A stretch of 64,000 bases of DNA from Paenibacillus lactis (lineage in GTDB: Bacteria; Bacillota; Bacilli; Paenibacillales; Paenibacillaceae): positions 310,001 to 374,000 of the forward strand of contig NZ_JAGGKI010000001.1 of the NCBI RefSeq assembly GCF_017873605.1. Reading direction: 5' to 3'. Made by a program: the position numbers and the translations under genes. Shown here in pieces: positions 60,799 through 64,000 of this stretch (position 1 is its first letter; each line of letters starts with the position of its first letter). The notes beneath the pieces were generated by a model that was not told where the DNA came from, ran no database searches, and saw only the letters and a program-made list of their open reading frames with translations.

Positions 60799-61521
60799 AT
60801 GATGCATACGAAAACCTTGATTCAAGCCTCGGGATTGACGAAAAGCTACGGCTCCCGCACCGTCGTAGACGGCGTGGATCTGGCTATCCGGGAAGGGGAG
60901 GTGCTGGCCATCATCGGGCCGAACGGCGCAGGAAAGTCTACGACGCTGGATCTGGTCCTTCAGCTCCGCCGTCCGGATGCCGGACGCGTGCAGTACTGGA
61001 CGCAGGAGCCCGCGCGCCATATCGGGCTGCAGCTGCAGTCGACCCCGTTCTTTCCCGGCTTCACCGCGCTCGAGAACCTGCGGATGTTCGCAGCCTTCTA
61101 CGGCCTGCGTCTCCCGGACTCGGAGCTGATGCGCCAGCTGAGCCGCTGCGGTCTGGAGGAGGCCGCGAGAACCGATGCGCTGCGGCTCTCCGGGGGCCAG
61201 CAGAAACGGCTCGCGATCGCGATGGCCCTGGTGCATGATCCGAAGCTGATCGTGCTGGATGAGCCGACGGCCGCACTTGACCCTCGGGCACGCCGGGACA
61301 TTCGGGAGCTTATTCGCTCATTGGCCGAGTCCGGCGCATCCATCGTCTTCACGTCCCATGACATGGAGGAGGTGCATAAGCTGGCGGGCCGGCTGGTGCT
61401 CATCAGCGGCGGAAGGGTCCGGGCCTCCGGCACCCCGGAGGAGCTGCTGGACCGTTACCAGGTCGATAGTCTGGAGGAGCTGTACATCCGGCTGACGGAT
61501 GCGGATCCACAAGCAACGTAA
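60799..61521 (+). CDS. ABC transporter ATP-binding protein (drug-export type)
   Basis: The 240-residue ATPase has Walker A GPNGAGKST, a Q loop (LQLQSTPFFPGFTALENL), the signature LSGGQQKRLAIAMAL, Walker B LIVLDEPTAALDP and a switch histidine in VFTSHDMEEV. The C-terminal SGGRVRASGTPEELLDRY is typical of CcmA/DrrA-like exporters. AAGGAGG precedes ATG 60799. It is followed after 89 bases by its membrane partner. Confidence 0.94.
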   Translation: MMHTKTLIQASGLTKSYGSRTVVDGVDLAIREGEVLAIIGPNGAGKSTTLDLVLQLRRPDAGRVQYWTQEPARHIGLQLQSTPFFPGFTALENLRMFAAFYGLRLPDSELMRQLSRCGLEEAARTDALRLSGGQQKRLAIAMALVHDPKLIVLDEPTAALDPRARRDIRELIRSLAESGASIVFTSHDMEEVHKLAGRLVLISGGRVRASGTPEELLDRYQVDSLEELYIRLTDADPQAT

Positions 61522-61610
61522 ACGAACCTGGCAAGAGAGCGGGGCCGGCTAACGCCCCTCTCTTCTATGGCTCCTCGCGCCGAAACGAAAACCAAAAAGG
61601 AGGAATTTCT

Positions 61611-62384
61611 ATGCTTACCATCATGAACACCATGCTGCGGGCACTCTTCCGCGATACCCACACCCTTGTCTGGAACATTGTCTTTCCCATTGCAATGCTG
61701 GCGGGGCTAGGGCTTTATTTTAACGACGGAGCTTATTCGTACCGCCTGCTGAGCGGTGTGCTCACGACCAACATCCTGTTCGGAGCAACGATGGTTACGG
61801 CCTTTAACGTGATGGCTCAGCGCAACCGGGGCGTCTACAAGCTGCTGCGCGCCACCCCGTTCCGTACCGCCTCGTTCGTAGCTGCGATGACAGGCTCCCG
61901 CACCGTGCTGGCGCTCCTCGTCAGTGCATGCGTAACCTTGATGAGCGTTGTGCTCCTTGGAGTGGAGCTGAATCTGCTCAGCATAGCCCTGATGCTGACC
62001 GTCCTGCTGGTCGGTACCGTGTGTTTTACCGCGCTCGGCTTTCTTGCCGCTAATCTCTCAAAAGACGAAGGCAACGTCAACATGATCTCCAACCTGATGA
62101 GCTTTCCGATGCTGTTTACCAGCGAGGCTTTCTACTCCCTGAACCATGCTCCGCAATGGGTCGTAACCATCGGTCATCTGCAGCCGTTTCACTATCTGGT
62201 GGAGGCCATGGGCATCGCCGTCCAGCCTCAAGGAGATGCTTCCGGCCTCTGGCTGCCGCTCGCCATCCTGATCGGATTTACGATGCTGTGCCTCGTGGCG
62301 GCCGTCTTGACCTTTCGCTGGGACGCCGATCAGCCTCCCTTCTGGAAGAAGCGGCAGGCCGGGCAGCAGGCGGCTTCGATGTAA
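61611..62384 (+). CDS. ABC-2 type transporter permease
   Basis: The 257-residue protein has six hydrophobic segments and the ABC-2 features RDTHTLVWNIVFPIAMLAGLGLYF, GATMVTAFNVMAQRNRGVYKLLRATPFR, FTALGFLAANLSKDEGNVNMISNLMSFPMLFTSEAFYSL and HLQPFHYLVEAMG. AAGGAGGA precedes ATG 61611. With the ATPase it forms an exporter, probably for a drug or peptide, under PadR control. A weak hairpin (AGGCGGC/GCCGCCT, 62370-62403) may terminate the operon. Confidence 0.92.
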   Translation: MLTIMNTMLRALFRDTHTLVWNIVFPIAMLAGLGLYFNDGAYSYRLLSGVLTTNILFGATMVTAFNVMAQRNRGVYKLLRATPFRTASFVAAMTGSRTVLALLVSACVTLMSVVLLGVELNLLSIALMLTVLLVGTVCFTALGFLAANLSKDEGNVNMISNLMSFPMLFTSEAFYSLNHAPQWVVTIGHLQPFHYLVEAMGIAVQPQGDASGLWLPLAILIGFTMLCLVAAVLTFRWDADQPPFWKKRQAGQQAASM

Positions 62385-62403
62385 TTTTTCGGCGTGCCGC
62401 CTC

Positions 62404-62433
62404 TTGTATAAAAGGCTCCTCTTGCGGTATACT
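62404..62433 (+). promoter_or_regulatory. Promoter of the T-box/serS transcript
   Basis: TTGTAT (62404-62409), an 18-base spacer and TATACT (62428-62433) lie just ahead of the leader; initiation is expected near 62440. Confidence 0.55.
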
Positions 62434-62439
62434 GTACAA

Positions 62440-62687
62440 CAATATCAGCATCAGGCCGATGAAGAGCATCCAACTCGGAGGCGTTTTCGCCAAGGGAACC
62501 GGGCAGCCGATTGATTGTAAGGCGCACCGTCCCCTAAGTTAACCGGGTCCGCCCGTTACCGCGGAATCAAGAGGATTGAACGAGGGCCCGCGGCATGTTA
62601 TACGCGCAGGTACGGTTCAATCAATTTGGGTGGCACCGCGAGCGCATAAGCGTCCCTCGTCCCATATGGACTAGGACGCTTTTTTTA
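62440..62687 (+). ncRNA. T-box riboswitch leader of serS
   Basis: The leader contains the conserved T-box sequence GGGTGGCACCGCG (62628-62640), which pairs with the acceptor end of uncharged tRNA, and ends with a terminator AGCGTCC/GGACGCT plus seven T residues (62649-62687). The 5' part folds into several GC stems that should include the specifier loop. By its position it should read tRNA-Ser; I could not fix the specifier codon by eye. Uncharged tRNA would favour the antiterminator and raise synthetase expression. Confidence 0.9.
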
Positions 62688-62718
62688 TTTTTCAATAGGA
62701 AAAGGAGCGCGGTTTACC

Positions 62719-64000
62719 ATGATGGACATGAAATGGATTCGGCAAAGCAAAGAAGCACAGGAGGAATTGCAGCGGGTAGCGGACCAGAAGGGGATCGCCC
62801 TGTCGGTAGAAGAGCTGCTCGAGCTGGATGACAAGCGGCGGGCGCTGCTGCTGTCGGTGGAGGAGCTGCGCCAGCAGCGGAACGCGTTATCGGAGGAGAT
62901 CAGCCTCTTGATGCGTCAGGGCAGCAGAGAAGCGGCCGAGCAAACGAAGCAGCAGGTCAAAACGATCAACGAGCGACTGAGCGTTCAGGAGGCACAATTC
63001 CGCGAGGTTGAGGCTATGTATCAGGAACTCCTCCTGCTCATCCCCAATATCGTCTCGCCGGATACGCCGGTCGGGGCTTCGGACCAGGACAACGTGGAGG
63101 TCAGACGCGTAGGCGCGCCTCCTGTATTTGATTTTGACTATAAAGACCATGTCACGCTTGGAGAGCTCCACGGCATGATCGACATCCCTCGCGGTGTGAA
63201 AACCGCCGGCACCCGGAGCTACTACCTGACGGGCATGGGCGCCCTGCTTCATCGAGCGGTGCAGCAGCTTGCAATCGATATGCTTGTTGAAAAGGGCTTT
63301 ACCCTGATGGATGTGCCGTTGACCGTACGGACGGAGGCGATGCGAAACACCGCCTTCTTCCCGCTCGGCCAGGATCAGGCATTCCGGATTGCCGAGGAAG
63401 ACAAATGGCTGGTCGGCACCTCGGAGGTCCCGCTGGTATCGTACTACAGCGGCGAAATCGTCGACGTATCGCAGCCGATCCGCCTGGCGGCCGCATCGAT
63501 GTGCTTCCGCAGCGAGGTCGGCTCGGGCGGCCGGGACGTCTATGGTCTTTATCGCGTGCACCAGTTCGCGAAGGTCGAGCAGGTCGTATTGTGCGAGGCG
63601 AACGCAGAGACGTCGGAACGCCTTCTTCAGGAGATCACGGCCAATGCCGAGGAGCTGCTGGGCAAGCTGGAGCTCCCGTACCGGGTCGTTGCCGTCTGCA
63701 CCGGCGATATGTCGCAGAAGACGTATAAGCAGTACGACATCGAGACATGGATGCCGAGCCGCGGGGCCTATGGCGAGACCCATTCGTCGTCGAACCTGCT
63801 CGACTTCCAGGCCCGGCGCTCGAACATCCGCTACCGGGATGCGGAAGGCAAGCTTCGCCACTGCCACACCTTGAATAACACCGCCGTCGCTTCGCCCCGC
63901 ATTCTGATCCCGCTGCTGGAGAACCACCAGCTGGCGGACGGCTCGATCCGTATTCCGAAGGCGCTGCAGCCTTATATGAACGGGCTCGAGCGAATTGAAG
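62719..64000 (+). CDS. serS: Serine--tRNA ligase, divergent type (C-terminus beyond the window)
   Basis: About 427 residues are present. The N-terminal coiled-coil arm (MDMKWIRQSKEAQEEL to about residue 105) is followed by class II synthetase motifs: motif 2 FRSEVGSGGRDVYGLYRVHQFAKVEQVVLC and motif 3 NTAVASPRILIPLLENHQ. The usual bacterial SerRS motif 2 reads like [21 protein letters not shown], and the serine pocket TAEVP is here GTSEVPLVSYYSGEI, so this looks like a second, divergent SerRS rather than the standard housekeeping form. AAAGGAG precedes ATG 62719; ATG 62722 is also possible. Controlled by the T-box upstream. Confidence 0.92.
   Translation, partial: MMDMKWIRQSKEAQEELQRVADQKGIALSVEELLELDDKRRALLLSVEELRQQRNALSEEISLLMRQGSREAAEQTKQQVKTINERLSVQEAQFREVEAMYQELLLLIPNIVSPDTPVGASDQDNVEVRRVGAPPVFDFDYKDHVTLGELHGMIDIPRGVKTAGTRSYYLTGMGALLHRAVQQLAIDMLVEKGFTLMDVPLTVRTEAMRNTAFFPLGQDQAFRIAEEDKWLVGTSEVPLVSYYSGEIVDVSQPIRLAAASMCFRSEVGSGGRDVYGLYRVHQFAKVEQVVLCEANAETSERLLQEITANAEELLGKLELPYRVVAVCTGDMSQKTYKQYDIETWMPSRGAYGETHSSSNLLDFQARRSNIRYRDAEGKLRHCHTLNNTAVASPRILIPLLENHQLADGSIRIPKALQPYMNGLERIE

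Overview
The window looks like a chromosomal segment of a Paenibacillus-type, spore-forming Firmicute. The signs are strong AGGAGG ribosome sites with ATG, GTG and TTG starts, a T-box serS leader, CcpA-type cre boxes, a large sensor-fused AraC regulator, LplB/LplC-type sugar permeases with a lipoprotein binding protein, many glycoside hydrolases, a DUF4023 small protein, and a GC-rich genome with AT-rich intergenic spacers. The assignment is an inference from gene content; there is no rRNA or other marker here. No tRNA or rRNA gene, CRISPR array, prophage or complete insertion sequence was seen.

Layout. 1-1040: 5' part of an adenine deaminase gene behind a long leader with a guanine-class purine riboswitch. 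1138-7280: MFS transporter, OmpR-type two-component system, divergent DUF418 membrane protein, IsdG-like heme monooxygenase and a 42-residue DUF4023 protein. 7361-12650: small DUF1801 and VOC proteins, an ECF42-type sigma factor with its YCII/DGPF partner, cysteine synthase, and the octanoyltransferase LipL. 12922-15544: PhoX-family phosphatase with its own TatA and TatC.

15846-31153: a glycan-utilisation locus. A membrane-anchored AraC regulator with a cre box precedes a long minus-strand operon (two permeases, solute-binding lipoprotein, hairpin terminator, two GH29 alpha-L-fucosidases, a CBM9-like protein, a transglutaminase-like protein, a GH18 enzyme). A second GH18 gene diverges from it, and the divergent promoter region carries cre boxes. 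The set suggests uptake and trimming of fucosylated, N-acetylglucosamine-containing glycans under carbon catabolite control.

31580-46038: DUF378 protein, LysR/YeiH divergent pair, alpha-amylase, an orphan pair of oligopeptide-type permeases, glutathione peroxidase, GH127 beta-L-arabinofuranosidase with a divergent AraC regulator, a VOC protein, an ArsR/SRPBCC pair whose promoter overlaps its own start codon, a HAD phosphatase and a methyltransferase.

46239-54013: glycerate kinase, two paralogous sodium/solute symporters, a DUF485 partner and a LytS/LytR-type two-component system, probably a carboxylate-sensing and uptake circuit. 54014-58496: an AT-richer accessory patch with a CPBP membrane protease, a PDZ-containing ComP-like kinase and a ComA-like regulator. 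58553-62384: split threonine/serine exporter and a PadR-regulated ABC exporter with matching palindromic operators. 62404-64000: T-box leader and 5' part of a divergent seryl-tRNA synthetase.
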